Shown here: one piece after another, positions 36,007 through 47,510 of the stretch
How positions within the stretch are numbered: position 1 is the first letter of the stretch
How the letters are laid out: the number at the start of each line of letters is the position of its first letter
Assembly: GCF_026341035.1 (NCBI RefSeq)
Contig: NZ_JAPEOQ010000002.1
Span: 1,612,001 to 1,676,000 of the forward strand
Direction of reading: 5' to 3'
DNA from: Streptomyces sp. NBC_01016
GTDB taxonomy: Bacteria; Actinomycetota; Actinomycetes; Streptomycetales; Streptomycetaceae
Length of the DNA stretch: 64,000 bases
The notes under the pieces: generated by a model
Told to the model about the DNA's origin: nothing
Databases searched by the model: none
Seen by the model: only the letters and a program-made list of their open reading frames with translations
Translations under genes and position numbers: made by a program

Positions 36007-37445
36007 CGACCGACGACCCGATCCTGGCGCGGCTGACCGCACTGCGCGCGGGCGACCTGCCGGTACACGGCGGGCGCACCATGGCGTACGTCTACGACTC
36101 CGGGCTCGAGGGCCTCGACGAACTCGCGAACGCCGCGCAGGCCGCCTTCGCCGGGGTCAACGGGCTCGACATGACGGCGTTCCCGAGCGTCGTGGAGCTG
36201 GAGAACGACCTGGTGCGGCGCGGCACCGCGCTGCTCGGCGGGAGCGCGGGCACGTTCACCAGCGGCGGCACCGAGAGCTGCCTGCTCGCCGTCCTGACCG
36301 CGCGTCAGTACGCCCGCAAGGAGCGCGGGGTGACCGAGCCCGAACTCGTGCTGCCGGAGACGGCGCACGCCGCCTTCCACAAGGCCGCCGAGCTCTTCGG
36401 CCTGCGCGTGGTGAGCGTCCCCGTCGACCCGGACACCTTCAAGGTGCGCCCGGCCGACATGGCCGCGGCGATCTCCGACCGCACCGCCCTGGTCGTCGTC
36501 TCCGCTCCCTCGTACGCGCACGGGGTCATCGACCCGGTCGTCGAGGTGGCGCGGGAGGCGGAGCGGCGCGGGGTGCTGTGCCACGTCGACGCGTGCATCG
36601 GCGGGTGGTACCTGGGGCATCTGCGGCACGCCGCGCGACAGGGGCAGGACGTACCGGACGTCCCGGAGTTCGACCTGTCCGTCCCCGGCGTGACGTCGCT
36701 CTCCGTCGACCTGCACAAATACGCGTACACGGCGAAGGGCGCCTCGCTGCTCCTGTTCCGCGACGCGGGGCTGCGCCGGCACGGCTGGTTCGCGCACGCC
36801 GCCTGGCCCGGCTACCCCGTGGTCAACTCCACGCTCCAGGGCACCAAGTCGGCCGGGCCCCTCGCGGCGGCCTGGGCGGTGACGGAGCGCGTCGGCGCCG
36901 AAGGTTACGCGGTGCTGTCGACGCGCGTACACCGGACGACCCGCGCGCTCGCTGACGGTGTCGAACGGATCGGCGGTCTGCGGCTCGCCGCGCGGCCCGA
37001 GGCCTCCCTGATCGCCGTGGCCTCCGACGACCCGGACATCGATGTCTTCGTGGTGGCGGACGAGCTGCGGGGGAGCGGCTGGTATCTGCAGCCGCAGCCG
37101 GCGTTCGGGGCCTCGCCGGCCACGCTGCATCTGACGGTGACCGCGGCGGTCGCGCAACAGGAGACGGCGCGGATGTTGCTTGCCGAGCTGGAGAAAGCGG
37201 TGGAACGGGCCCGTGAGCTGGGGCCCGTTCGGGTGGATCCCGAGGTCGTCGAGGCCGCGGCCACGCTGGATCCGGACGCGCTGACCTCGGAGGAGGTCGA
37301 GATCGCGCTCGCGCTCGCCGGGGTGGGCGAGGGCGGCAGGCTGCCGGAGCGGATGGCGCCCGTGCTCGCGGTGCTCCAGGAGCTCCCGCCGCGACTGAGC
37401 GCGCGCCTGCTGCCCGAGGTGATCGGGCGGCTCTTCCGGACCTGA
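36003..37445 (+). CDS. PLP-dependent (group II-type) decarboxylase/lyase
   Basis: Fold-type I PLP enzyme of 480 residues related to aromatic-L-amino-acid/glutamate decarboxylases and sphingosine-phosphate lyase. Seen: TFTSGGTESCLLAV (phosphate-binding, near 81-94), ETAHAAFHKAAE, HVDACIGGWYLG (PLP-ring Asp, near 194) and the Schiff-base Lys in SVDLHKYAYTAKG (Lys239). The pattern DACIGG and LHKYAYTAKG is closer to sphingosine-phosphate lyase-like enzymes than to GadB. Substrate unknown. It is coupled to the upstream transporter and converges with bldD. Confidence 0.87.
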   Translation: MTTDDPILARLTALRAGDLPVHGGRTMAYVYDSGLEGLDELANAAQAAFAGVNGLDMTAFPSVVELENDLVRRGTALLGGSAGTFTSGGTESCLLAVLTARQYARKERGVTEPELVLPETAHAAFHKAAELFGLRVVSVPVDPDTFKVRPADMAAAISDRTALVVVSAPSYAHGVIDPVVEVAREAERRGVLCHVDACIGGWYLGHLRHAARQGQDVPDVPEFDLSVPGVTSLSVDLHKYAYTAKGASLLLFRDAGLRRHGWFAHAAWPGYPVVNSTLQGTKSAGPLAAAWAVTERVGAEGYAVLSTRVHRTTRALADGVERIGGLRLAARPEASLIAVASDDPDIDVFVVADELRGSGWYLQPQPAFGASPATLHLTVTAAVAQQETARMLLAELEKAVERARELGPVRVDPEVVEAAATLDPDALTSEEVEIALALAGVGEGGRLPERMAPVLAVLQELPPRLSARLLPEVIGRLFRT

Positions 37446-37512
37446 GGGACTGAGGGAACGCACCGGGGCTCGGAAACACCGGAGGGAACGCACTGGGCAG
37501 GCCCCGGAAACG

Positions 37513-37550
37513 CCTGAGGGGGCGGAGCCCAATCGCTCCGCCCCCTCAGG
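37513..37550. terminator. Bidirectional terminator between decarboxylase and bldD
   Basis: Perfect 16-bp stem (37513-37528 with 37535-37550), loop CCAATC, between convergent genes. Confidence 0.8.
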
Positions 37551-37581
37551 GCTGTGACGTTTCTGCGGCGCGTGGCCGGAA

Positions 37582-38082
37582 TCAGACGTCGTCGTGCGCC
37601 ACCGCGCGACGCGCGTCCGCGTCGAGCACGCCCCAGCTGATCAGCTGCTCGGTCAGGACCGAGGGCGACTGGTCGTAGATGACGGCGAGGGTGCGCAGGT
37701 CGTCCTGGCGGATCGACAGCACCTTGCCGTTGTAGTCACCGCGCTGCGACTGGATCGTGGCGGCGTAACGCTGCAGCGGGCCCGCCTTCTCCGGCGGCAC
37801 GTGGGCCAGACGCTCCAGGTCGAGGCGCAGCTTCGGCGGCGGCTCGGCGGCGCCACCCGGGGTGGTGCCCGGCAACAGTTCCTGCACCGGCACGCCGTAG
37901 AAGTCCGCCAGTTCGGCGAGACGCTGCACGGTCACGGCACGGTCGCCGCGCTCGTACGACCCCACCACGACCGCCTTCCAGCGTCCCTGGGACTTCTCCT
38001 CGACACCGTGGAGGGAAAGGCCCTGCTGGGTACGGATCGCGCGGAGCTTCGCCCCGAGCTGTTTGGCGTATTCGCTGGACAT
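37582..38082 (-). CDS. bldD: BldD, c-di-GMP-dependent developmental master regulator
   Basis: Represses sporulation genes during vegetative growth when dimerised by tetrameric c-di-GMP. The ATG at 38082 has GGGGAG 6 bases upstream, giving 166 residues; the open frame extends further but lacks support. The XRE-type helix-turn-helix occupies about 8-62 (LRAIRTQQGLSLHGVEEKS, GSYERGDRAVTVQRLAEL). The C-terminal domain carries the c-di-GMP signature exactly as published: RGD at 114-116, eight residues, RQDD at 125-128. A near-consensus BldD box lies upstream, in line with the known autoregulation. Divergent from pyrR. Confidence 0.98.
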   Translation of the reverse strand: MSSEYAKQLGAKLRAIRTQQGLSLHGVEEKSQGRWKAVVVGSYERGDRAVTVQRLAELADFYGVPVQELLPGTTPGGAAEPPPKLRLDLERLAHVPPEKAGPLQRYAATIQSQRGDYNGKVLSIRQDDLRTLAVIYDQSPSVLTEQLISWGVLDADARRAVAHDDV

Positions 38083-38128
38083 ATAGCTCCCCGGACACTG
38101 CATCACTAAGCGGCTGCGCCGCGTGGCT

Positions 38129-38143
38129 GTAACTCACTGTGAG
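38129..38143 (-). promoter_or_regulatory. Putative BldD operator in the bldD promoter region
   Basis: GTAACTCACTGTGAG fits the BldD consensus as I remember it (nTnACnCWGnGTnAn) with one mismatch; the core CTCAC-T-GTGAG is a perfect palindrome. It is 47 bp upstream of the bldD start. Autorepression of bldD is established; this site is inferred. Confidence 0.6.
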
Positions 38144-38254
38144 GTTACGCAGCGTTACTTGGCCGCGTCAAGCCGAATGGTCCGTACCGACCTTCTCGTG
38201 AATTCCGCGGTCTCGCACCTCCAGGCGGGTGATCAGCGATGTTGTGGGGGCTGG

Positions 38255-38260
38255 TAGTGT
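38255..38260 (+). promoter_or_regulatory. Putative -10 element of the pyr operon
   Basis: TAGTGT lies 65 bp upstream of the pyrR ATG and would give a leader of about 60 bases that contains the PyrR recognition loop. No good -35 is seen. Confidence 0.4.
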
Positions 38261-38287
38261 TGACGACGCAAATCCGACGTCCTTTAA

Positions 38288-38315
38288 GGTCCGTCCCGTG
38301 AGGCGGAGAAGGGGG
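38288..38315 (+). promoter_or_regulatory. PyrR-binding RNA motif over the pyrR ribosome-binding region
   Basis: TCCG (38290-38293) pairs with CGGA (38304-38307), presenting the loop TCCCGTGAGG (38294-38303), which fits the PyrR recognition consensus UCCNGNGAGG exactly. AAGGGGG (38309-38315), the likely ribosome site of pyrR, follows at once. No terminator/antiterminator pair is seen, so UMP-dependent PyrR binding would most simply block translation, as reported for Mycobacterium. Confidence 0.72.
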
Positions 38316-38325
38316 TCCGTTTCGT

Positions 38326-38898
38326 ATGGACACACAGCAGTCCGATGCCCGGCCCGTACTCGAAGGCCCTGACATCGCGCGGGTACTGACCCGCATCGCC
38401 CACGAGATCGTCGAGCGCGCCAAGGGCGCCGAGGACGTGGTTCTCCTGGGCATCCCCACGCGAGGCGTCTTCCTCGCCCGCCGGCTGGCCGAGAAGCTCG
38501 AAGAGATCACCGGCCGCGCCATCCCCGTCGGCTCGCTCGACATCACGATGTACCGCGACGACCTGCGCATGCACCCGCCGCGCGCGCTCGCCCGCACCGA
38601 GATCCCGGGTGACGGCATCGACGGCCGCCTCGTCGTCCTCGTCGACGACGTGCTCTTCTCCGGCCGCACCATCCGCGCCGCCCTCGACGCCCTGAACGAC
38701 ATCGGGCGCCCGCGTGCCGTGCAGCTCGCCGTCCTCGTCGACCGCGGCCACCGCGAACTCCCCATCCGTGCCGACTACGTCGGCAAGAACCTCCCCACGT
38801 CGCTGCGGGAGACGGTCAAGGTCCAGCTCGCCGAGGAGGACGGCCGCGACGCCGTGCTGCTCGGTGCCAAGCCGGACGCCCAGGCGGCCGAGCAGTAG
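38326..38898 (+). CDS. pyrR: PyrR bifunctional pyr operon regulator / uracil phosphoribosyltransferase
   Basis: RNA-binding repressor of pyr genes that senses UMP, also with uracil phosphoribosyltransferase activity. The ATG 38326 gives 190 residues, the usual length. The PRPP loop LVVLVDDVLFSGRTIRAAL is at 102-120. Other family features are GIPTRGVFLARRLA (42-55) and DITMYRDDL (72-80). It heads the operon pyrR-pyrB-pyrC-membrane protein-carA-carB, and its own leader holds the PyrR recognition loop, so autogenous control is likely. Confidence 0.97.
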   Translation: MDTQQSDARPVLEGPDIARVLTRIAHEIVERAKGAEDVVLLGIPTRGVFLARRLAEKLEEITGRAIPVGSLDITMYRDDLRMHPPRALARTEIPGDGIDGRLVVLVDDVLFSGRTIRAALDALNDIGRPRAVQLAVLVDRGHRELPIRADYVGKNLPTSLRETVKVQLAEEDGRDAVLLGAKPDAQAAEQ

Positions 38899-39000
38899 CA
38901 CCCCTTCCTGCCGTGCGCGCGCACGCGTACGGCCCGACAGGTGTGCCCTCGCGCGCCCGTATGTCCTGAATCTCCTGAACTGCCTTACGGAGCACCCCAG

Positions 39001-39990
39001 ATGATGCGACACCTCATCTCGGCCGCCGACCTCTCCCGCGACGATGCCGTACTCATCCTCGACACCGCCGAGGAGATGGCCCGCGTCGCCGACCGGCCCA
39101 TCAAGAAGCTGCCCGCGCTGCGCGGCCGGACCATCTGCAACCTGTTCTTCGAGGACTCGACGCGTACGCGGATCTCGTTCGAGGCCGCCGAGAAGCGCCT
39201 GTCCGCCGACGTCATCAACTTCGCCGCCAAGGGGTCGAGCGTCTCCAAGGGCGAGTCCCTCAAGGACACCGCCCAGACCCTCGAGGCCATGGGCGTCGAC
39301 GCCGTCGTCATCCGGCACGGCGCGTCCGGCGCCCCGTACCGGCTCGCCACCTCCGGCTGGATCGACGCGCCCGTCATCAACGCCGGTGACGGCACCCACC
39401 AGCACCCCACGCAGGCGCTGCTCGACGCCTTCACGATGCGCCGCCGCCTCATCGGTCCCGACGCCGGGATCGGCCAGGGCCTCGACGGCAAGCGCGTCAC
39501 GATCGTCGGCGACGTGCTGCACAGCCGCGTCGCCCGCTCGAACGTCGACCTGCTGCACACGCTCGGCGCCGAGGTCACCGTCGTCGCGCCGCCCACCCTG
39601 GTGCCGGTCGGCGTCGAGACCTGGCCGTGCGAGGTCTCGTACGACCTGGACTCCACCCTCACCAAGTCCGACGCGGTGATGATGCTGCGCGTGCAGCGGG
39701 AGCGGATGAACGCCGCGTTCTTCCCGACCGAGCGCGAGTACTCGCGCCGCTACGGGCTGGACGGCGACCGCATGGCGCGGATGCCTGAGCACTCCATCGT
39801 GATGCACCCCGGCCCGATGGTCCGCGGCATGGAGATCACCGCCGAGGTCGCCGACTCCGACCGCTGCACGGTCATCGAGCAGGTCGCCAACGGCGTGCAC
39901 ACGCGGATGGCCGTCCTGTACCTGCTTCTCGGCGGCAACGAGCCCGCCGTCAGCCACACTCGCCCCACCGGTTCCGAGGAGACGAAGTAA
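39001..39990 (+). CDS. pyrB: Aspartate carbamoyltransferase, catalytic chain
   Basis: Joins carbamoyl phosphate and aspartate to N-carbamoyl-aspartate. Two consecutive ATGs at 39001 and 39004; CGGAG lies 8 bases before the first, giving 329 residues. The carbamoyl-phosphate site NLFFEDSTRTRISFE (48-62, STRTR at 53-57) and HPTQALLD (near 137) are intact, also MLRVQRERM. No pyrI regulatory chain is present, so it may act as a trimer or with PyrC, which follows after 2 bp. Confidence 0.97.
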   Translation: MMRHLISAADLSRDDAVLILDTAEEMARVADRPIKKLPALRGRTICNLFFEDSTRTRISFEAAEKRLSADVINFAAKGSSVSKGESLKDTAQTLEAMGVDAVVIRHGASGAPYRLATSGWIDAPVINAGDGTHQHPTQALLDAFTMRRRLIGPDAGIGQGLDGKRVTIVGDVLHSRVARSNVDLLHTLGAEVTVVAPPTLVPVGVETWPCEVSYDLDSTLTKSDAVMMLRVQRERMNAAFFPTEREYSRRYGLDGDRMARMPEHSIVMHPGPMVRGMEITAEVADSDRCTVIEQVANGVHTRMAVLYLLLGGNEPAVSHTRPTGSEETK

Positions 39991-39992
39991 CA

Positions 39993-41282
39993 ATGAGCAA
40001 GACCCTTATCCGTGGTGCGAAGGTGCTCGGCGGCGAGCCGCAGGACGTGCTGATCGACGGCGGCGTGATCGCCGAGGTCGGCAGCGGACTGTCCACCGAG
40101 GGCGTCGAGACCATCGTCGAGGCCGAGGGCAAGGTCCTCCTGCCGGGCCTCGTCGACCTCCACACCCACCTGCGCGAGCCGGGCCGCGAGGACTCCGAGA
40201 CCGTCCTGACCGGTACGCGGGCCGCCGCCTCCGGTGGCTACACGAACGTGTTCGCCATGGCCAACACGTTCCCGGTCGCCGACACCGCCGGCGTCGTCGA
40301 GCAGGTCTACCGGCTCGGCCAGGAGCACGGCTACTGCGACGTGCAGCCCATCGGCGCCGTCACCGTCGGCCTGGAGGGCGTCAAGCTCGCCGAGCTGGGC
40401 GCCATGCACGAGTCCGCCGCCGGCGTCACCGTCTTCTCCGACGACGGCAAGTGCGTCCACGACGCCGTGATCATGCGCCGCGCCCTGGAGTACGTGAAGG
40501 CCTTCGGCGGCGTCGTCGCCCAGCACGCGCAGGAGCCCCGCCTCACCGAGGGCGCCGAGATGAACGAGGGCACCGTCTCCGCCGAGCTGGGCCTCGGCGG
40601 CTGGCCTGCGGTGGCCGAAGAATCGATCATCGCCCGGGATGTGCTGCTCGCCGAGCACGTCGGCTCCCGCGTGCACATCTGCCACCTGTCGACCGCCGGC
40701 TCCGTCGAGATCGTCCGCTGGGCCAAGTCCCGCGGCATCGACGTCACCGCCGAGGTCACCCCGCACCACCTCCTGCTCACCGACGAGATGGTGCGCTCGT
40801 ACAACCCGGTCTACAAGGTCAACCCGCCGCTGCGTACCGAGAAGGACGTCATGGCGCTGCGCGAGGCGCTGGCCGACGGCACGATCGACATCGTCGCCAC
40901 CGACCACGCCCCGCACCCGCACGAGGACAAGGACTGCGAGTGGGCCGCCGCCGCCATGGGCATGGTGGGCCTGGAGACCGCGCTCAGCGTGGTCCAGCAG
41001 ACGATGGTCGAGACGGGCCTCCTGAGCTGGGCCGGGGTCGCCGACCGGATGTCCGTGAAGCCCGCCGAGATCGGACAGGCCCACGGCCATGGACGTCCCG
41101 TCTCGGCAGGTGAGCCCGCGAACCTGGTTCTCGTCGACGCCGACTACCGTGGTGACGTGGACCCCGCGGGCTTCGCCTCCCGCAGCCGCAACACCCCGTA
41201 CGAGGGCCGTGAGCTGCCGGGGCGCGTCACCCACACCTGGCTGCGGGGCAAGGCCACCCTCGCCGACGGGAAGCTCGCGTGA
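39993..41282 (+). CDS. pyrC: Dihydroorotase
   Basis: Cyclises carbamoyl-aspartate to dihydroorotate. Class I zinc enzyme of 429 residues. The metal site HTHLREPG (near 57-64), later HAQEPRL and ICHLSTAGS His residues and the catalytic Asp in ATDHAPH (near 304) are intact. The ATG is 2 bp after pyrB. Its end overlaps the next gene by four bases. Confidence 0.97.
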   Translation: MSKTLIRGAKVLGGEPQDVLIDGGVIAEVGSGLSTEGVETIVEAEGKVLLPGLVDLHTHLREPGREDSETVLTGTRAAASGGYTNVFAMANTFPVADTAGVVEQVYRLGQEHGYCDVQPIGAVTVGLEGVKLAELGAMHESAAGVTVFSDDGKCVHDAVIMRRALEYVKAFGGVVAQHAQEPRLTEGAEMNEGTVSAELGLGGWPAVAEESIIARDVLLAEHVGSRVHICHLSTAGSVEIVRWAKSRGIDVTAEVTPHHLLLTDEMVRSYNPVYKVNPPLRTEKDVMALREALADGTIDIVATDHAPHPHEDKDCEWAAAAMGMVGLETALSVVQQTMVETGLLSWAGVADRMSVKPAEIGQAHGHGRPVSAGEPANLVLVDADYRGDVDPAGFASRSRNTPYEGRELPGRVTHTWLRGKATLADGKLA

Positions 41283-41860
41283 CACCTCTGCAACCACTCG
41301 CTGTCCTCGCTGCCGAACAGAAGTCGGCGGAGGTGACGGACTGGCCGAACCGGATCGGCTGGATCGTCGGTCTGCTGCTCTTCATCGCGCTCGTCTACTG
41401 GCTGATGCGCCAGGGCTGGAAGTGGCGCGGCACCCTGCAGGGCGACCTGCCGCCGCTGCCCGACGCGCCTTCGGAGCAGGGCCCGGCGAAACTGGAACTG
41501 AGCGGCCGGTACCACGGCTCCACCAGCGCAGGGCAGTGGCTCGACCGCATCGTGGCGCACGGCCTCGGCACTCGCAGCCGCGTGGAGCTGACGCTCACCG
41601 ACGCGGGCCTGACCGCCGTACGCCCCGGAGCGACGGACTTCTTCGTCCCCGTGGACGCGCTGCGCGAGGCCCGGCTCGACAAGGGCATCGCCGGCAAGGT
41701 CCTCACAGAGGGCGGCCTGCTGATCGTCACCTGGGCGCACGGCGACAAGCTGATCGACTCGGGATTCCGCTCCGACCACGCCGCCGAGCAGGCGGAGTGG
41801 GTCACCGCAATCAACAACATGATCAAAACGAAGATCACGACGGAAGGCACCGCACGATGA
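41279..41860 (+). CDS. Conserved membrane protein with PH-like domain inside the pyr operon
   Basis: Function unknown; 193 residues from a GTG at 41279 that overlaps the pyrC stop. The N-terminal 25 residues are outside or signal-like, then one transmembrane helix (about 25-43, IGWIVGLLLFIALVYWLMR). A soluble domain of about 120 residues follows (LELSGRYHGSTSAGQWLDRI, VELTLTDAGLTAVRPGATDFFVPVDAL split by loops), with a beta-rich pattern like bacterial PH-type domains. The end overlaps carA (ATGA). I recall it at this place in other Streptomyces and related genera, which suggests a conserved though unknown role. Confidence 0.83.
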   Translation: MTPLQPLAVLAAEQKSAEVTDWPNRIGWIVGLLLFIALVYWLMRQGWKWRGTLQGDLPPLPDAPSEQGPAKLELSGRYHGSTSAGQWLDRIVAHGLGTRSRVELTLTDAGLTAVRPGATDFFVPVDALREARLDKGIAGKVLTEGGLLIVTWAHGDKLIDSGFRSDHAAEQAEWVTAINNMIKTKITTEGTAR

Positions 41861-43006
41861 CCACCTCCACCAGGGGAACTGCGAAGGTTCCCGCCGTGCT
41901 CGTCCTGGAGGACGGCCGGGTGTTCCGCGGCCGCGCCTACGGGGCCGTGGGGGAGACCTTCGGCGAGGCCGTGTTCTCCACCGGCATGACCGGCTACCAG
42001 GAGACCCTCACCGACCCGTCGTACGACCGCCAGATCGTGGTCGCGACCGCCCCGCAGATCGGCAACACGGGCTGGAACGACGAGGACGACGAGTCGAAGC
42101 GCATCTGGGTCTCCGGCTACGTCGTGCGCGACCCCGCGCGCGTGCCGTCCAACTGGCGCGCCAAGCGCAGCCTGGACGACGAGCTGGTCGCGCAGGGCAT
42201 CGTCGGCATCTCCGGCATCGACACCCGCGCCCTCACCCGGCACCTGCGCGAGAGCGGCTCCATGCGCTCCGGCATCTTCTCCGGCGAGACGCTCCCGGCC
42301 GACGCCGAGCTCGTCGCGAAGGTCCAGGCGCAGCCCGCGATGAAGGGCCTGAGCCTGTACGAGGAGGTCGCCACCAAGGAGGCCTACGTCGTACCGGCGA
42401 TCGGTGAGAAGAAGTTCACCGTCGCCGCCATCGACCTCGGCATCAAGGGCATGACCCCGCACCGGATGGCCGAGCGCGGCATCGAGGTGCACGTGCTGCC
42501 GGCCACCGCGTCTCCTGAGGACGTGTACGCCGTGAATCCCGACGGCGTGTTCTTCTCCAACGGCCCGGGCGACCCGGCCACCGCCGAGGGCCCGGTCGCG
42601 CTGATGACCGCTGTCCTGGAGCGCAAGACGCCGCTGTTCGGCATCTGCTTCGGCAACCAGATCCTCGGCCGCGCCCTCGGCTTCGGCACGTTCAAGCTGA
42701 AGTACGGCCACCGAGGCATCAACCAGCCGGTGCAGGACCGCACGACCGGCAAGGTCGAGGTCACCGCCCACAACCACGGCTTCGCCGTGGATGCGCCGCT
42801 GGACAAGGTGAGCGACACCAAGTTCGGCCGCGTCGAGGTTTCCCACGTGTGCCTCAACGACGACGTCGTGGAGGGGCTCCAGCTGCTCGACCAGCCGGGC
42901 TTCTCCGTCCAGTACCACCCCGAAGCGGCGGCCGGTCCGCACGACGCCGCGTACCTGTTCGACCGCTTCACTTCTTTGATGAGCACAGTTCTGATGGAGT
43001 CCGCCC

Positions 43007-43014
<8 letters not shown>
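41857..43014 (+). CDS. carA: Carbamoyl-phosphate synthase, small (glutaminase) subunit
   Basis: Hydrolyses glutamine and passes ammonia to CarB. The ATG 41857 overlaps the previous stop, giving 385 residues; the longer open frame upstream is spurious. The N-terminal VLEDGRVFRGRAYG domain and the class I amidotransferase domain with nucleophile Cys in FGICFGNQ (near 266) and the His/Glu pair in YHPEA (near 351) are present. It overlaps carB by 8 bases. Confidence 0.98.
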
Positions 43015-46315
<3,301 letters not shown>

Positions 46316-46329
46316 GGATCCAGCAGCCC

Positions 46330-46362
46330 AAGAGGGGGACACCAAAACGGTGTCCCCCTCTT
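46330..46362 (+). terminator. Terminator after carB
   Basis: Perfect 14-bp stem (46330-46343 with 46349-46362), loop AAAAC, 15 bp after the carB stop. It separates pyrR-carB from pyrD-pyrF, at least partly. Confidence 0.8.
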
Positions 46363-46403
46363 CATGAGGCCACCGCCTCATGAGGACCTATAGGACTTCA
46401 GGC

Positions 46404-47510
46404 ATGTACAAGCTGTTCTTCAACCTCGTCTTCAAGCGCATGGACCCCGAGAAGGCCCACTACCTGGCCTTCCGCTGGATCCGTCTCGCGGCCCGCACGC
46501 CCGTTCTGCGCACCTTCGTAGCCGCGTATCTCGCGCCGCGCCACAAGGAGCTGCGTACGGAGGCCCTGGGCCTGCGGATGCACGGTCCCTTCGGGCTCGC
46601 CGCCGGCTTCGACAAGAACGCCATCGCGATCGACGGCATGTCGATGCTGGGCTTCGACCACGTCGAGATCGGCACCGTCACGGGCGAGGCCCAGCCGGGC
46701 AACCCCAAGAAGCGCCTGTTCCGCCTTGTGCAGGACCGCGCGCTCATCAACCGCATGGGCTTCAACAACGAGGGTTCGCTGGCCGTGGCGGCCCGCCTGG
46801 CCTCCCGCAACCCGGTCTTCAGGACCACGGTCGGCGTCAACATCGGCAAGACCAAGGTCGTGCCGGAGGCCGAGGCCGCCGCCGACTACGTGAAGTCGAC
46901 CGAGCGGCTCGCCGCGTTCGCCGACTACCTCGTCGTGAACGTGTCCTCGCCGAACACGCCGGGCCTGCGCAACCTCCAGGCCACCGAGGCGCTGCGGCCG
47001 CTCCTGAGCGCCGTGCGCGAGGCGGCCGACCGCACGGTCACGTCGCGCCGTGTCCCGCTCCTCGTGAAGATCGCGCCCGACCTCGCCGACGAGGACATCG
47101 ACGCGGTCGCCGACCTGGCCGTCGAACTCGGCCTGGACGGCATCATCGCCACGAACACCACCATCTCCCGCGAGGGCCTCAGCACCGGCGGCGACGTCGT
47201 GAAGGAGATCGGCGGCCTGTCCGGCGCTCCCCTCAAGGAGCGCTCCCTGGAGGTCCTCAGGCGCCTGTACGCGCGCGTGGGCGACCGGATCACGCTCGTG
47301 GGCGTCGGGGGCATCGAGAACGCCGAGGACGCCTGGCGACGCATCCTCGCCGGTGCCACGCTCATCCAGGGCTACTCGGCCTTCATCTACGAAGGCCCCT
47401 GCTACGCCCGCGCGATCCACAAGGGACTCGCCGCCCGCCTGCACAACTCCCCGTACGCCACGCTCGCCGACGCGATCGGCGCCGATGTCAGGAAGAAGGC
47501 TTCCGCATGA
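46404..47510 (+). CDS. pyrD: Dihydroorotate dehydrogenase (quinone), class 2
   Basis: Oxidises dihydroorotate to orotate with quinone as acceptor. The ATG at 46404 has TAGGACT upstream and gives 368 residues. The N-terminal MYKLFFNLVFKRMDPEKAH stretch is the membrane-associating extension of class 2 enzymes. FMN-binding GLAAGFDKNA (near 64-73), the class 2 catalytic-Ser region NVSSPNTPGL and late GVGGIENAEDA are intact. Its end overlaps pyrF (ATGA). Confidence 0.97.
   Translation: MYKLFFNLVFKRMDPEKAHYLAFRWIRLAARTPVLRTFVAAYLAPRHKELRTEALGLRMHGPFGLAAGFDKNAIAIDGMSMLGFDHVEIGTVTGEAQPGNPKKRLFRLVQDRALINRMGFNNEGSLAVAARLASRNPVFRTTVGVNIGKTKVVPEAEAAADYVKSTERLAAFADYLVVNVSSPNTPGLRNLQATEALRPLLSAVREAADRTVTSRRVPLLVKIAPDLADEDIDAVADLAVELGLDGIIATNTTISREGLSTGGDVVKEIGGLSGAPLKERSLEVLRRLYARVGDRITLVGVGGIENAEDAWRRILAGATLIQGYSAFIYEGPCYARAIHKGLAARLHNSPYATLADAIGADVRKKASA

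Noticed and set aside
41089..41856. N-terminal extension of CarA
   Set aside because: It overlaps pyrC and the PH-like gene in another frame; CarA proper starts at the ATGA overlap.
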